A stretch of DNA of 64,000 nucleotides from Leucobacter komagatae (GTDB lineage: Bacteria; Actinomycetota; Actinomycetes; Actinomycetales; Microbacteriaceae). The DNA lies in contig NZ_VFON01000001.1 in assembly GCF_006716085.1 (NCBI RefSeq), positions 2,480,001 through 2,544,000 on the forward strand. The letters are read 5' to 3'. Of this stretch, positions 26,121 through 35,062 are shown one piece after another. How positions within the stretch are numbered: position 1 is the stretch's first letter; the number at the start of each line of letters is the position of its first letter. Below the pieces are notes generated by a model that saw nothing but the letters and a program-made list of their open reading frames with translations, had not been told where the DNA came from and did no database searches. Position numbers and translations under genes: made by a program.

Positions 26121-26948
26121 CTAGCGCCGGGGGCTCGAAAGGCTCGGCTCAGGCATCGTGAAGCCGTCGGTGAGTTCGTTCGCCAGCGCATCGCGAATTG
26201 AAAGCCCGATAGTGTCGAGTTTTCCGACCATCCGCGAGCTGGGTGCCGACACGCTGACGGCGGCGACGGTGCGGCCCGCGTAGATGACGGGAACCGCAAC
26301 GCATGTGATGCCCGGTTCGTTCTCCTCATGCTCAACCGCGTAGCCTCGTGCCCTTGCCTCTGAGATTCGAGGCCAGAGCTCAGCGTTCTCGTCTCCGGTG
26401 ACCCGAAGGAGCTCCTCGGGGGTGTTGCAGTCGACGCTGAGCATAGCCCTTCCGAGCGCCGTATTGCGCATTGGGTAGCGGGCGCCGATGTACGAGCTCA
26501 CGCGCATGTCGCGGTCGGGCTCAACCTTGTCGATGTAGCGCACGAAGCGGCCTTCGGGTATTGCCGCGTGCGCTGTCTCGTCGATCTCTGTGCAGATGGT
26601 GAGGAGCGCCCGGTGGAGCATTGGGCGCATCCCGTTTCGGGTGATGAAGATGTCGGCGATGCCGAGCGCAGCCGGCCCCAGGGAGTACTTCCCAGTCTGC
26701 GCGTCTTGGGTCGCGAAGAATCGGTATTTTAGGGCGTTAAGCGAACGGTGAACGCTCGCCTTATCCTCACCAAGACGTGCTGCGATGACGCCGAGGGGCT
26801 CACCGTCGGTGTCAAAGTCGGCGAGGCATGCCAGCACACGGAGGGCCCGGTCGACGCTCAAGATCGGGCTCGGCCCGTCGTTGAGGGCGGGGAGGTCGAG
26901 CTCGTTACCAATCCGTTGGGGGTGACGAGGGGGTGGGTGCTGCGTCAT
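26121..26948 (-). CDS. IclR-family transcriptional regulator
   Basis: A 275-residue protein with an N-terminal winged helix (SPILSVDRALRVLACL, then LGVIAARLGEDKASVHRSLNAL) and the IclR effector domain (PMRNTALGRAMLSV; ARGYAVEHEENEPGITCVAVPV; VAAVSVSAPSSRM). ATG at 26948. It is divergent from the aminotransferase that opens the catabolic cluster, with a perfect palindrome in between, so it most likely controls that cluster and binds one of its intermediates. Confidence 0.92.
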   Translation of the reverse strand: MTQHPPPRHPQRIGNELDLPALNDGPSPILSVDRALRVLACLADFDTDGEPLGVIAARLGEDKASVHRSLNALKYRFFATQDAQTGKYSLGPAALGIADIFITRNGMRPMLHRALLTICTEIDETAHAAIPEGRFVRYIDKVEPDRDMRVSSYIGARYPMRNTALGRAMLSVDCNTPEELLRVTGDENAELWPRISEARARGYAVEHEENEPGITCVAVPVIYAGRTVAAVSVSAPSSRMVGKLDTIGLSIRDALANELTDGFTMPEPSLSSPRR

Positions 26949-27125
26949 TGCGTGTGGCTCCTGGGGTGCTGTGGTGACGGTTGGATGGCGCGTCGCGACT
27001 GGTGTGTGGCGGGCTCACCCGGTACACAGAATGTGCCGAATTGAACTTCTTGTTGCGCCTTGCAAAATACATCGCCAGTCTATCTTGCGTAATCGCGCAT
27101 ATGTCGGTGTATGCTGTCACTAGTT

Positions 27126-27139
27126 AAAACGTACGTTTT
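27126..27139. promoter_or_regulatory. Perfect 14-bp palindrome, candidate IclR operator
   Basis: aaaacgtacgtttt at 27126-27139 is fully palindromic and lies 30 bases before the aminotransferase start, just after a possible -10 (tatgct, 27110-27115) with ttgcgt at 27085-27090 as a loosely spaced -35. Binding here would block transcription of the catabolic operon. Confidence 0.6.
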
Positions 27140-27168
27140 GCAGAACGAAACGAAGAGGTATCCGTTCC

Positions 27169-28338
27169 ATGTCACCTGAGTTCTCACTGTCGAAGCTCGC
27201 AAGCGACTATCCGGCGTCCGCAATCCGCGCGATGTTTGAGCGCGTTGCCGCCTACGAAGGCGTGACAAAGCTCACCGTCGGTGAGCCAGACTTCGATACC
27301 CCAGAGCACATTGTTGAGGCAGCCATTGCATCGCTGCGCGCGGGGGAAACGCGCTACAGTGCGAACGCTGGCATCCCAGAGTTCCGCGAGGCAATCGCCC
27401 GCCACTACTCGGCCCGTTGGGGTCGCGCCCTCGATGACCGGAACGTTATGGTTGCCGTTGGCGGGATGGAAGCGCTGCTTCTGGCGCTGAGTGCGGTCCT
27501 CGATCGCGGCGACGACATCCTGGTCCCAGACCCGGCATACCCGAACTACCACGGCCAGATTCACATGCTCGGAGCAAACGCCGTTCAGGTTCCGCTCTCT
27601 GCCGCAGCGGGGTTCCGCCTCACCGCAGCTGATGTCGAGGCTCGATTGACACCACGCACCCGCGCGGTCCTTGTGAACTCCCCCTCGAACCCTCTCGGCG
27701 TCATGATCGACGAAGAGGAACTGCGAAAGCTTGCAAAGCTCGCTGATGAGCGCAACTTCGTGCTTATCTCCGACGAGGTGTACGACCGCATCGTCTACGA
27801 CGGGCGTCAGCACCTATCCGTAGCTGCGATCGACCCGAACTTCGAGAGGTTCCTCATCGTGAACTCGTTGTCGAAGAGCTACGCAATGACGGGTTGGCGG
27901 AGCGGGTTTGTAGTCGGCCCGGCGGCGCTGGTTGAACCCATGCCCCGCATGCAGGAAGGGATTACCTCGTGCCTTCCCGTGTTCATCCAACGGGCCGGCA
28001 TCGCGGCGTTTGAGGGGCCCGACGAAGCGACGATTCGCATGGTCGAAGCATACGAGCGTCGGCGCAACCTCGTCGTCGCCGGAATCCGCGGGATCTCGGG
28101 CCTCGATTGCATCACCCCGGAGGGCGCCTTCTACCTGTTCGCCGATGTCCGCGGCACGGGGCAGGGGAGCGACGAGTTCGCAAATGGGCTGCTCGAGCGC
28201 CAGCGCGTCGCTGTGATTCCCGGCACCGCCTTCGGCGCGAGCGGTGAGGGGTTCATCCGAATCTCCTTTGCCGCGAACGAAGCGACGATCCAACAGGCCC
28301 TCGATGGAATCGGTGCGTACGTCGCAGAGCTCGGCTGA
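27169..28338 (+). CDS. Class I/II PLP aminotransferase
   Basis: A 389-residue fold-type I aminotransferase. Visible: LTVGEPDFDTP at the N-terminus, AVGGMEALLLAL (cofactor contact), NSPSNPLGVM with the PLP-ring Asn, ISDEVYDRIVYDG and the Schiff-base Lys236 in SLSKSYAMTGWRSG. The subgroup resembles aspartate/aromatic-type aminotransferases of catabolic loci. ATG at 27169 after gaagagg. First gene of the IclR-controlled cluster; likely removes the amino group of the compound imported by the ABC system that follows. Confidence 0.92.
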   Translation: MSPEFSLSKLASDYPASAIRAMFERVAAYEGVTKLTVGEPDFDTPEHIVEAAIASLRAGETRYSANAGIPEFREAIARHYSARWGRALDDRNVMVAVGGMEALLLALSAVLDRGDDILVPDPAYPNYHGQIHMLGANAVQVPLSAAAGFRLTAADVEARLTPRTRAVLVNSPSNPLGVMIDEEELRKLAKLADERNFVLISDEVYDRIVYDGRQHLSVAAIDPNFERFLIVNSLSKSYAMTGWRSGFVVGPAALVEPMPRMQEGITSCLPVFIQRAGIAAFEGPDEATIRMVEAYERRRNLVVAGIRGISGLDCITPEGAFYLFADVRGTGQGSDEFANGLLERQRVAVIPGTAFGASGEGFIRISFAANEATIQQALDGIGAYVAELG

Positions 28339-28412
28339 CCGAGAAACTTCAATCCACCCACTCATCAATCGCGTGCTCACCGCTGAGTTCGCACTCAAGA
28401 AAGAGAACACAC

Positions 28413-29237
28413 ATGAAGAATCGAAAACTCCTTTCCGCGATCGGCGCCCTCGCGGTTGCTACCCTCGCCCTGGCGGGCTGTGCGAGCGAAGGCTCGGGTG
28501 CGGGCGAAGACGCTGCAGGCAATGAGCTCAACCTCATCACGCCCGGTGAACTCCGGGTCGGCATGGACACGGTGTCGAAGCCGTTCGCCTACGCAGAGGG
28601 TGACAACTTCAAGGGCTTCGATGTTGAGCTCATGACGCACATGGCAGAGTCGCTCGACCTGAAGCCCGAGTTCGTGGGCATGGAGTTCGCCTCCCTGCTT
28701 CCCAACGTCGTCAACGGCCAGCTCGACACGGTGTCGTCGGCGGTCTCGATCAACGAAGAGCGAAAGAAGACCGTCGACTTCAGCGAGGGCTACTTCATTG
28801 CGTACTACACGGTGATGACCACCCCAGGGACCGGGATCACGGACCAGGCGTCGCTCTCAGGCAAGAAGGTCGGAGTGCTCCAGGGGACGTTCCAGGATAA
28901 ATGGGCGACTGAAAACTTCGACGGCGCTGAGATCGTGAGATTCACGGATCATAACCTCACGTTCGCCGCCCTGAAGAACGGCACAATTGACGCGCAGTTC
29001 TTCGACCTCGCGGTTGCAAATGACTACATCGCGCAGAACCCCGACATGAAGCTCGAACTCGCGTTCGACGTTCCCGCAGAAGACTCGCCGCACGGATTCC
29101 CCGTCAAGAAGGGCAACGACGCGCTGCGCGAGGCGCTGAACAAGGCGCTCGCCGAGGCTATCGCCGACGGCACCTACAAGGAGCTTTTCGAGCAGTACTT
29201 CCCGGGCCAGCCGCTCGCGGAGAAGTTCCAGCCGTAA
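28413..29237 (+). CDS. Polar amino acid ABC transporter substrate-binding lipoprotein
   Basis: A 274-residue family 3 solute-binding protein anchored by a lipobox, LAGC at about residue 23 (MKNRKLLSAIGALAVATLAL). Typical PBP2 motifs: GELRVGMDTVSKPFAY, NFKGFDVELM, DTVSSAVSINEERKKTVDFS and the hinge KKVGVLQGTFQDKWA. Family 3 proteins bind polar amino acids, opines or related zwitterions. Followed by its permease and ATPase. Confidence 0.92.
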   Translation: MKNRKLLSAIGALAVATLALAGCASEGSGAGEDAAGNELNLITPGELRVGMDTVSKPFAYAEGDNFKGFDVELMTHMAESLDLKPEFVGMEFASLLPNVVNGQLDTVSSAVSINEERKKTVDFSEGYFIAYYTVMTTPGTGITDQASLSGKKVGVLQGTFQDKWATENFDGAEIVRFTDHNLTFAALKNGTIDAQFFDLAVANDYIAQNPDMKLELAFDVPAEDSPHGFPVKKGNDALREALNKALAEAIADGTYKELFEQYFPGQPLAEKFQP

Positions 29238-29302
29238 CTCGGGCACCGGGTGTGGCGGGCGAGCTCCCGCCGTACCCGGACCAACCGATTCCAGGAGGAA
29301 TC

Positions 29303-30076
29303 TTGAACGACTTCATCGACTCATTCTTCAACAGCGAGGTGATCTTCACGGCGCTGCCGGCGATCCTCTCGTATGGGCTGTGGAACACGCTGGTCCTTGC
29401 GCTCACCTCGACTGCAATCGGCGTGGTGATTGGCCTCGTGCTCGCTGTGTTCGGCGTCAGCCGGAGCTGGATTCTCCGCGCGATTGCCCGCGTGTACACC
29501 GACGTCCTTCGCGGGCTCCCCGCGATCCTCACGATCCTGCTCGTCGGCCTCAGCCTCGCGGCGCCGCTTCGCGGCATCACCGGCGGTAACCCCTACTTCC
29601 TCGCGATCCTTGCTCTCAGCCTGATTGCGGGCGCGTACATCGGCGAGATCTTCCGTGGTGGCATCCTCGCAATTGATAAGGGGCAGATGGAAGCGAGCCG
29701 CGCGCTCGGAATGTCGTACGGCGCTTCTATGCGACTCGTTGTTGTTCCGCAGGCGGCACGCCAGGTACTGCCGAGCCTTGTGAATCAGTTCATCTCGATC
29801 GTGAAGGACACCTCGCTCGTCTACATCCTCGGGCTGATCACCACGCAGCGCGATCTCTTCCGAGTCGGCCAGGACACTGCCGTGCAAACAGGCAACCTTT
29901 CGCCGCTTGTGCTGGCGGGTTTGTTCTACCTCGTGATTACCGTTCCGCTTACCCACCTGGTGAACTTCATCGATAACCGGCTCCGGAACGGGAAGCCAGC
30001 GAAGAAGGTCCTCGACCCCGAACAAGACCTCAAAACTGCCGTCGTCGATATCACCGGAGAGGAGCGTGCCCGATGA
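29303..30076 (+). CDS. Polar amino acid ABC transporter permease
   Basis: A 257-residue His/Glu/Gln-Arg-opine type permease with about five helices: [17 protein letters not shown] near the start and the cytoplasmic EAA loop [22 protein letters not shown]. The start is TTG 29303, preceded by aggagga (29294-29300); the frame extends to 29252 with an unlikely Pro-rich leader. The stop overlaps the ATPase start (ATGA). Confidence 0.9.
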   Translation: MNDFIDSFFNSEVIFTALPAILSYGLWNTLVLALTSTAIGVVIGLVLAVFGVSRSWILRAIARVYTDVLRGLPAILTILLVGLSLAAPLRGITGGNPYFLAILALSLIAGAYIGEIFRGGILAIDKGQMEASRALGMSYGASMRLVVVPQAARQVLPSLVNQFISIVKDTSLVYILGLITTQRDLFRVGQDTAVQTGNLSPLVLAGLFYLVITVPLTHLVNFIDNRLRNGKPAKKVLDPEQDLKTAVVDITGEERAR

Positions 30077-30828
30077 GCGAGCGCGCCAGCACCGCAGTAC
30101 CGAGCGAGTTCGCCATCGAGCTCATCGGCCTGCAGAAGAGCTTTGGACACGTCGAGGTGTTGACCGACATCAACGTCGGGGTGCGCCCAGGCGAGACTGT
30201 CTGCATCATTGGCCCGTCGGGCAGTGGAAAGTCGACAGTGCTGCGGTGCATGAACCGTCTCGAGGAGCCGAGTGGCGGTGTCGTGAAGCTGAAGGGCGAA
30301 GACGTCTCGGGCAGCAACGTGGACCAGCTGCGGCGACGCGTCGGGATGGTGTTCCAGCACTTCAACCTGTTCCCGCACAAGTCTGTGCTCGACAACATCG
30401 TGCTACCGCTTCGGCAGGTTCGACGGATGAGTAAGGCCGACGCCACCGAACTCGCGCTCGCCAGGCTTGCCGATGTTGGGCTTCGAGAGCGCGCTGACGC
30501 GCGGCCCGCGAGTCTCTCGGGCGGTCAGAAGCAGCGGGTGGCCATCGCCAGAGCACTAGCCATGGAGCCGGAAGTGATGCTCTTCGACGAGGCCACAAGC
30601 GCGCTTGACCCCGAGCTTGTGAAGGGCGTGCTCGCACTCATGACGTCTCTCGCCGAATCGGGCATGACGATGGTCGTCGTCACGCACGAGATGGGCTTCG
30701 CGCGTACCGTCGCCGACCGCGTGGTCTTCATGGACAAGGGCGTCGTCGTCGAGGAGGGAACTCCCGAGGAGATCTTCGACAGGCCCCAGACCCACAGACT
30801 TCGGACGTTCCTGAGTCAGGTGCTCTAG
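30073..30828 (+). CDS. Polar amino acid ABC transporter ATPase (GlnQ-like)
   Basis: A 251-residue ATPase: Walker [10 protein letters not shown] (about residue 51), Q-loop [17 protein letters not shown], signature LSGGQKQR, Walker [15 protein letters not shown] and switch [15 protein letters not shown]. The sequence is typical of the HisP/GlnQ group. Completes the importer with the lipoprotein and permease encoded just upstream. Confidence 0.95.
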   Translation: MSERASTAVPSEFAIELIGLQKSFGHVEVLTDINVGVRPGETVCIIGPSGSGKSTVLRCMNRLEEPSGGVVKLKGEDVSGSNVDQLRRRVGMVFQHFNLFPHKSVLDNIVLPLRQVRRMSKADATELALARLADVGLRERADARPASLSGGQKQRVAIARALAMEPEVMLFDEATSALDPELVKGVLALMTSLAESGMTMVVVTHEMGFARTVADRVVFMDKGVVVEEGTPEEIFDRPQTHRLRTFLSQVL

Positions 30829-30862
30829 CCGCCGACTGAACCACGAAGGAGTGACGAAACAC

Positions 30863-31603
30863 ATGACAACAGCAGAACCGAAGTTTGGTGCCTGGATATC
30901 GAGCCCATCGGCGGTTGCGGCCGAGCAGGTCGCGCGCGAACCATTTGACTACGTGTGCATCGACGGACAGCATGGCCTTCTGAGCTACGCGGAAACGCGT
31001 GACGCGCTGATCGCGATCACCGCAGGGGGCGGAACTCCGTTCGTGCGGGTGGTGGCGAACTCCGCGGCAGAGATTGGCCGGATGCTCGACGCTGGCGCCC
31101 GAGGAATTATCGTTCCGCTTGTCAACAGTGTCGCCGAGGCAGAGCTGGCCGCGCGCGCTACACGCTACCCGGTCTCCGACGGCGGACGATCTTGGGGCCC
31201 GACGCGCCTGGGCGAGCATTTCAGTGGTTCGCCGGCCGACATCGATGCCGGCGTCACGCTTCTGGTCATGATCGAGACGCGGCAGGCGCTCGCAGACGTC
31301 GAAGCCATCCTTGACGTCCCCGGCGTCGACGGCGTTTACGTCGGTCCCTATGACCTGTCGCTGGCACTCGGCGCCAGCGTGCCGTTCGAGGACGAGGTTG
31401 TGGCTGAGCTCGACACCGCGATCGAGCGGGTCAGGAGCGCGGCCCGCGCTCGTGGCAAGATCGCCGGTATTCACTGCGCCGACGGGGCGACAGCTGCTCG
31501 GCGTGCCGCCGAAGGCTTCACGTTCGTCACTGCGGCGACAGACATGCTCGCGCTGCGAGCGGGGCTGCGCGGCGAGTTGGCCGCTGCCCGCAGCCGGGCC
31601 TAA
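30863..31603 (+). CDS. HpcH/HpaI family class II aldolase
   Basis: A 246-residue metal-dependent pyruvate-type aldolase (HpaI/GarL group) that cleaves 4-hydroxy-2-oxo acids to pyruvate and an aldehyde. Seen: FDYVCIDGQHGLLSY with the catalytic-base His, FVRV, metal ligand Glu in LLVMIETRQAL, and VDGVYVGPYDLSLALG. ATG at 30863 chosen since the aaggag at 30846-30851 overlaps an upstream GTG. Second aldolase-type activity of the cluster besides the KDPG type. Confidence 0.9.
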   Translation: MTTAEPKFGAWISSPSAVAAEQVAREPFDYVCIDGQHGLLSYAETRDALIAITAGGGTPFVRVVANSAAEIGRMLDAGARGIIVPLVNSVAEAELAARATRYPVSDGGRSWGPTRLGEHFSGSPADIDAGVTLLVMIETRQALADVEAILDVPGVDGVYVGPYDLSLALGASVPFEDEVVAELDTAIERVRSAARARGKIAGIHCADGATAARRAAEGFTFVTAATDMLALRAGLRGELAAARSRA

Positions 31604-31653
31604 TGCCAGGCCACCCAGCACTCACAACAACATTTCATTCAAGGAGAACACCG

Positions 31654-32670
31654 ATGCGCGCAGCACGCTACCAAGGGGCACGCGACTTCCGCGTTGAAGC
31701 GGTCGAGGCCGCCGAGCCCGCCGCAGGCGAAGTCCAGATCAAGGTGGCTTACGCCGGAATTTGCGGTACCGACCTCCATATTTTCCATGGCCATATGGAC
31801 GCGCGTGTCTCTGCCCCGCAGTCGATCGGGCATGAGATGAGCGGCACGGTTGCGGCCGTGGGAGAAGGGGTCACCGGCCTTGCCATCGGCCAGCCGGTGA
31901 CGGTCATGCCGCTCGCCCCGTGCAATGACTGCCCCGCGTGTCGAGCGGGTCACAGCCACATCTGCCAGAACCTCGACTTCATCGGAATTGAGACCCCCGG
32001 GGCACTGCAGGAGCTGTGGAATGTACCGGCGCACGCGGTCGTCGCACTTGATGCGGGCCTGTCGCTTGAACATGCTGCGCTCATCGAACCCCTCGCGGTG
32101 GCATGCCACGATGTGCGCCGAGCGCGACTCGTCGCGGGCGAATTCGCTGTGGTTGTTGGCGGTGGCCCGATTGGGCAGCTGATCGCACTGGTCGCCCAGG
32201 CAACGGGCGCACAGGTGGTGCTGTTTGAGCCGAATGCGGATCGGCGTCAAGTGTCAGCGGAGCTGGGCATCGAAGCGCTTGACCCGCTCTCGCTCGACCC
32301 GGTCGCGCTCGTCGAAGAGCGAACGGGGGGTGCCGGAGCCGACGTCGTATTCGAGGTCGCCGGTGTTGCACCGACGGCGCTCCAGAGTGTCGAGTTCGCC
32401 CGCGTTCGGGGCCGTATCGTGATTGTCGCGATCCACCCGAACCCCGTGCCGATGAACTTGCACCGCATGTTCTGGCGCGAGCTCGAAATCCTCGGCGCGC
32501 GCGTGTACGAGCGCGAGGACTTCGAGCGCGCAGCCGCGCTGCTCACGGCGGGTGAGATGCCCGTCGACACGCTGATCACCGAGATCATCCCGCTCGACCG
32601 GGTTCAGCAGGCCTTTGAACGGCTCGAGCGTGCCGACGCCATGAAGCTGCTGGTCGCAGTCGCCGAGTAA
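31654..32670 (+). CDS. Zinc-dependent medium-chain dehydrogenase
   Basis: A 338-residue MDR alcohol/polyol dehydrogenase. Catalytic zinc region GICGTDLHIFHGH and GHEMSG; structural zinc cysteines CNDCPACRAGHSHIC (about residues 90-104); Rossmann motif VVGGGPIGQ. ATG at 31654 after aaggag. Related enzymes act on threonine, sorbitol, butanediol or sugar acids. In this cluster it probably oxidises a hydroxyl of the sugar-acid-like intermediate. Confidence 0.9.
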   Translation: MRAARYQGARDFRVEAVEAAEPAAGEVQIKVAYAGICGTDLHIFHGHMDARVSAPQSIGHEMSGTVAAVGEGVTGLAIGQPVTVMPLAPCNDCPACRAGHSHICQNLDFIGIETPGALQELWNVPAHAVVALDAGLSLEHAALIEPLAVACHDVRRARLVAGEFAVVVGGGPIGQLIALVAQATGAQVVLFEPNADRRQVSAELGIEALDPLSLDPVALVEERTGGAGADVVFEVAGVAPTALQSVEFARVRGRIVIVAIHPNPVPMNLHRMFWRELEILGARVYEREDFERAAALLTAGEMPVDTLITEIIPLDRVQQAFERLERADAMKLLVAVAE

Positions 32671-32698
32671 TTACACCCCACAACAGGAGAACACAGAC

Positions 32699-33448
32699 AT
32701 GAATCCCTTTGACCTCAGCGGCAAGGTTGCCGTCGTCACCGGCGCGCGGCGCGGGATTGGGCGTGGCATGGCCGAGGCTCTCGCGGCCGCGGGCGCGGAT
32801 ATTATCGCCGCGTCCAGTCAGCAAGAGCCGGGTGGTGGCGAGACCGGCGACGCTGTGCGGTCGCTCGGCCGCAGTTTCACCGGGCACGCTGTCGATTTCA
32901 CTGATCGCGAGGCCGTGCGCCAGTTTGGTGAGCAGGTCTCCGGCGCAGATATTCTCGTCAACAACGCCGGGACGATCCGGCGCGCGCCTGCGGCTGAGCA
33001 TCCCGCGGAGTGGTGGGACGAGGTTATTCAGGTGAACCTGTCGTCACAGTTCGCGCTGAGTCAGATTGTCGGGCGGGGCATGCTTGAGCGGGGCGAAGGT
33101 CGCGTGATCTTTACGGCGAGCCTGCTGAGCTTCCAGGGCGGCATCAACGTTCCGGGCTATACCGCGGCGAAGTCGGGCATTGCCGGCCTCGTGGCAGCGC
33201 TGAGTAACGAGTGGGTGGGTAAGGGCGTCACCGTGAATGGGATCGCTCCCGGCTATATCGCCACCGACAACACGCAGGCGCTGCGTGAGGACCCGGAGCG
33301 GTCGCGCGCGATCCTCGAACGGATCCCGGCGAACCGTTGGGGAACTCCGGCAGACCTTGGTGGCGCGACGGTCTTCCTCGCAAGCCCTGCGGCAGCGTAT
33401 GTCTCTGGCATTATCCTTCCCGTAGACGGCGGGTGGCTCGGACGATGA
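32699..33448 (+). CDS. SDR-family oxidoreductase, KduD/gluconate dehydrogenase-like
   Basis: A 249-residue short-chain dehydrogenase: TGARRGIGRGMAEAL (cofactor), NNAGTIRRAPA, catalytic Tyr/Lys in GYTAAKSGIAGL and the C-terminal IILPVDGGWLGR. The NNAGTIRRAPA element and overall pattern resemble 2-deoxy-gluconate 3-dehydrogenase (KduD) and related sugar-acid reductases. The stop overlaps the next start (ATGA), coupling it to the KDPG-type aldolase. Confidence 0.9.
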   Translation: MNPFDLSGKVAVVTGARRGIGRGMAEALAAAGADIIAASSQQEPGGGETGDAVRSLGRSFTGHAVDFTDREAVRQFGEQVSGADILVNNAGTIRRAPAAEHPAEWWDEVIQVNLSSQFALSQIVGRGMLERGEGRVIFTASLLSFQGGINVPGYTAAKSGIAGLVAALSNEWVGKGVTVNGIAPGYIATDNTQALREDPERSRAILERIPANRWGTPADLGGATVFLASPAAAYVSGIILPVDGGWLGR

Positions 33449-34065
33449 CGGCGCTAGCCGAACACCGCGTCCTTCCGCTCGCAGTTCCGACCTCGAGGTC
33501 TGATGCGTCGACGCTTGCCGCGGGGCTCAGCGCCGGAGGTATCAACGTCGTCGAGGTTGGACTGCGTGCCCCGGGCGCGCTTGAAGCGGTCAGCGAGCTG
33601 GCTGCCGACGGGCGCCTACACGTCGGAGTTGGAACGGTTCGTACGGCTGCTCAAGTTGATGCTGCGGCTGAGGCCGGAGCCGGCTTTCTGGTCTCGCCCG
33701 GGCTCTCGGAACATGTCGTTCGTCGCGCAGCCGCGGTTGGCCTTCCACTCGTCCCGGGAGTCGGTTCAGCGAGCGAGATTATGCGCGCCTGTGAGCTCGG
33801 GCTTCACCTCGTCAAGCTGTTCCCGGCGAATCTGCTCGGCGGGCTCCACGCGATTGACGCCTTCCACGCGACGTTCCCCGAGGTGCGCTTTGTTCCGAGC
33901 GGCGGTGTCTCGCAGGCGAACCTTGCTGACTACCTCGCGCACCCAGCTATTGCCGCCGTGAGCGGCAGCTGGATCACTTCGGGATCGGTGCTCGCTGAAG
34001 GCCCAACGTCCGTCGCCGACCTTGCTCGTCGTGCAGCCGAGACCGTGCGGCAGGTGGCGTGTTGA
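33445..34065 (+). CDS. KDPG/KHG-type bifunctional aldolase
   Basis: A 206-residue class I aldolase of the Eda family, cleaving 2-keto-3-deoxy-6-phosphogluconate or 4-hydroxy-2-oxoglutarate to pyruvate. Visible: VLPLAVPTSRSDAS, the active Glu in VVEVGLR, VGVGTVRTAAQVDAA, Schiff-base Lys in HLVKLFPAN and the phosphate loop FVPSGGVSQAN. The start is the ATG at 33445 (overlap with the SDR stop). Its pairing with a KDG kinase downstream supports the KDPG reaction. Confidence 0.9.
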   Translation: MTALAEHRVLPLAVPTSRSDASTLAAGLSAGGINVVEVGLRAPGALEAVSELAADGRLHVGVGTVRTAAQVDAAAEAGAGFLVSPGLSEHVVRRAAAVGLPLVPGVGSASEIMRACELGLHLVKLFPANLLGGLHAIDAFHATFPEVRFVPSGGVSQANLADYLAHPAIAAVSGSWITSGSVLAEGPTSVADLARRAAETVRQVAC

Positions 34066-35012
34066 CCGCCCCGTTGCTCGTCACGGTTGGTGAGTGCCTC
34101 GGCCTTGTCAGCGGTGTTGGTGCGGGCGGTCTCGCCTATGGCACGCAGGCGGAGATTAGTTTTGGTGGTGCCGAGGGGAACGTAGCGATCTGTGCCAGCA
34201 GGCTTGGCGCGCGAGTGGCCTGGGTCGGCAGGGTTGGAGCGGACCCGTTTGGCGAGCGCATCGAACGTACACTTCGCGGCGAGGGCGTCGACGTGCACGC
34301 GACACGCGACCCGAAGCGCTTTACCGCGATGATGCTGAAGGAGCGGACGGGGGAAGGTGCGACACGTGTGAGCTACCTCCGCGACGGCGCTGCTGGAAGT
34401 GGCATCACGCCGGCTGACCTGCCGAGCGGGCTTATTGCGGGGGCGAGCGTGCTGCACATCACAGGAATCTCTGCGGGGCTGAGTAGTAGTTCGCGCGACA
34501 CCGTCTTTGCGGCCGTCGCCGCAGCCCGGGCGGCTGGCGTGACAGTGTCATTCGACGTGAACCACCGCAGCAAGCTCTGGGCCGCGGAGGACGCGGCCGC
34601 GACCTATCAAGAGCTCGCGGCCGCTGCTGACATCGTGTTCGCCGGAGAAGACGAGGCCGAAATTCTTGTCGGTCCCGGGGCAGCGCCCGAGCTGGCACTT
34701 CGACTCGCCGCGCTTGGCCCGCGGGAAGTCGTGGTGAAGCGCGGTGAGCGGGGGGCCTACGCGCTTGTAGCGGGCGTGGCGCACGACGAACCAGCTGTCA
34801 ACGTGCGCGCAATCGATACTGTCGGCGCTGGCGACGCGTTTGTTGGCGCGTACCTCGCGGAGCACCTGCGTGGCGGCTCCCTCCCCGAGCGCATGGGAGT
34901 GGCGGCCGCGAGTGGCGCGCTTGCGTGCCTGAGAACTGGCGACTGGGAAGCGATGCCAACTCGAGCACAACTCCGAGCGCTCCGCGCCGGCGGCGATCCA
35001 GTCGAACGTTAG
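34059..35012 (+). CDS. PfkB-family sugar kinase, 2-keto-3-deoxygluconate kinase-like
   Basis: A 317-residue ribokinase-fold kinase: FGGAEGNVAICASRLGARVAW (N-terminal PfkB), VSFDVNHRSKLW and the anion hole/catalytic base DTVGAGDAFVGAYLAEHL. Starts at GTG 34059 or the adjacent TTG 34062, overlapping the aldolase gene by up to 7 bases. Next to a KDPG-type aldolase the best reading is KDG kinase (Entner-Doudoroff branch). Confidence 0.88.
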   Translation: MLTAPLLVTVGECLGLVSGVGAGGLAYGTQAEISFGGAEGNVAICASRLGARVAWVGRVGADPFGERIERTLRGEGVDVHATRDPKRFTAMMLKERTGEGATRVSYLRDGAAGSGITPADLPSGLIAGASVLHITGISAGLSSSSRDTVFAAVAAARAAGVTVSFDVNHRSKLWAAEDAAATYQELAAAADIVFAGEDEAEILVGPGAAPELALRLAALGPREVVVKRGERGAYALVAGVAHDEPAVNVRAIDTVGAGDAFVGAYLAEHLRGGSLPERMGVAAASGALACLRTGDWEAMPTRAQLRALRAGGDPVER

Positions 35013-35062
35013 GAGCGCGGAGGCGGCTCGGGCCGCGGCTGCGCACGGAAGGAAAGTCTCAC

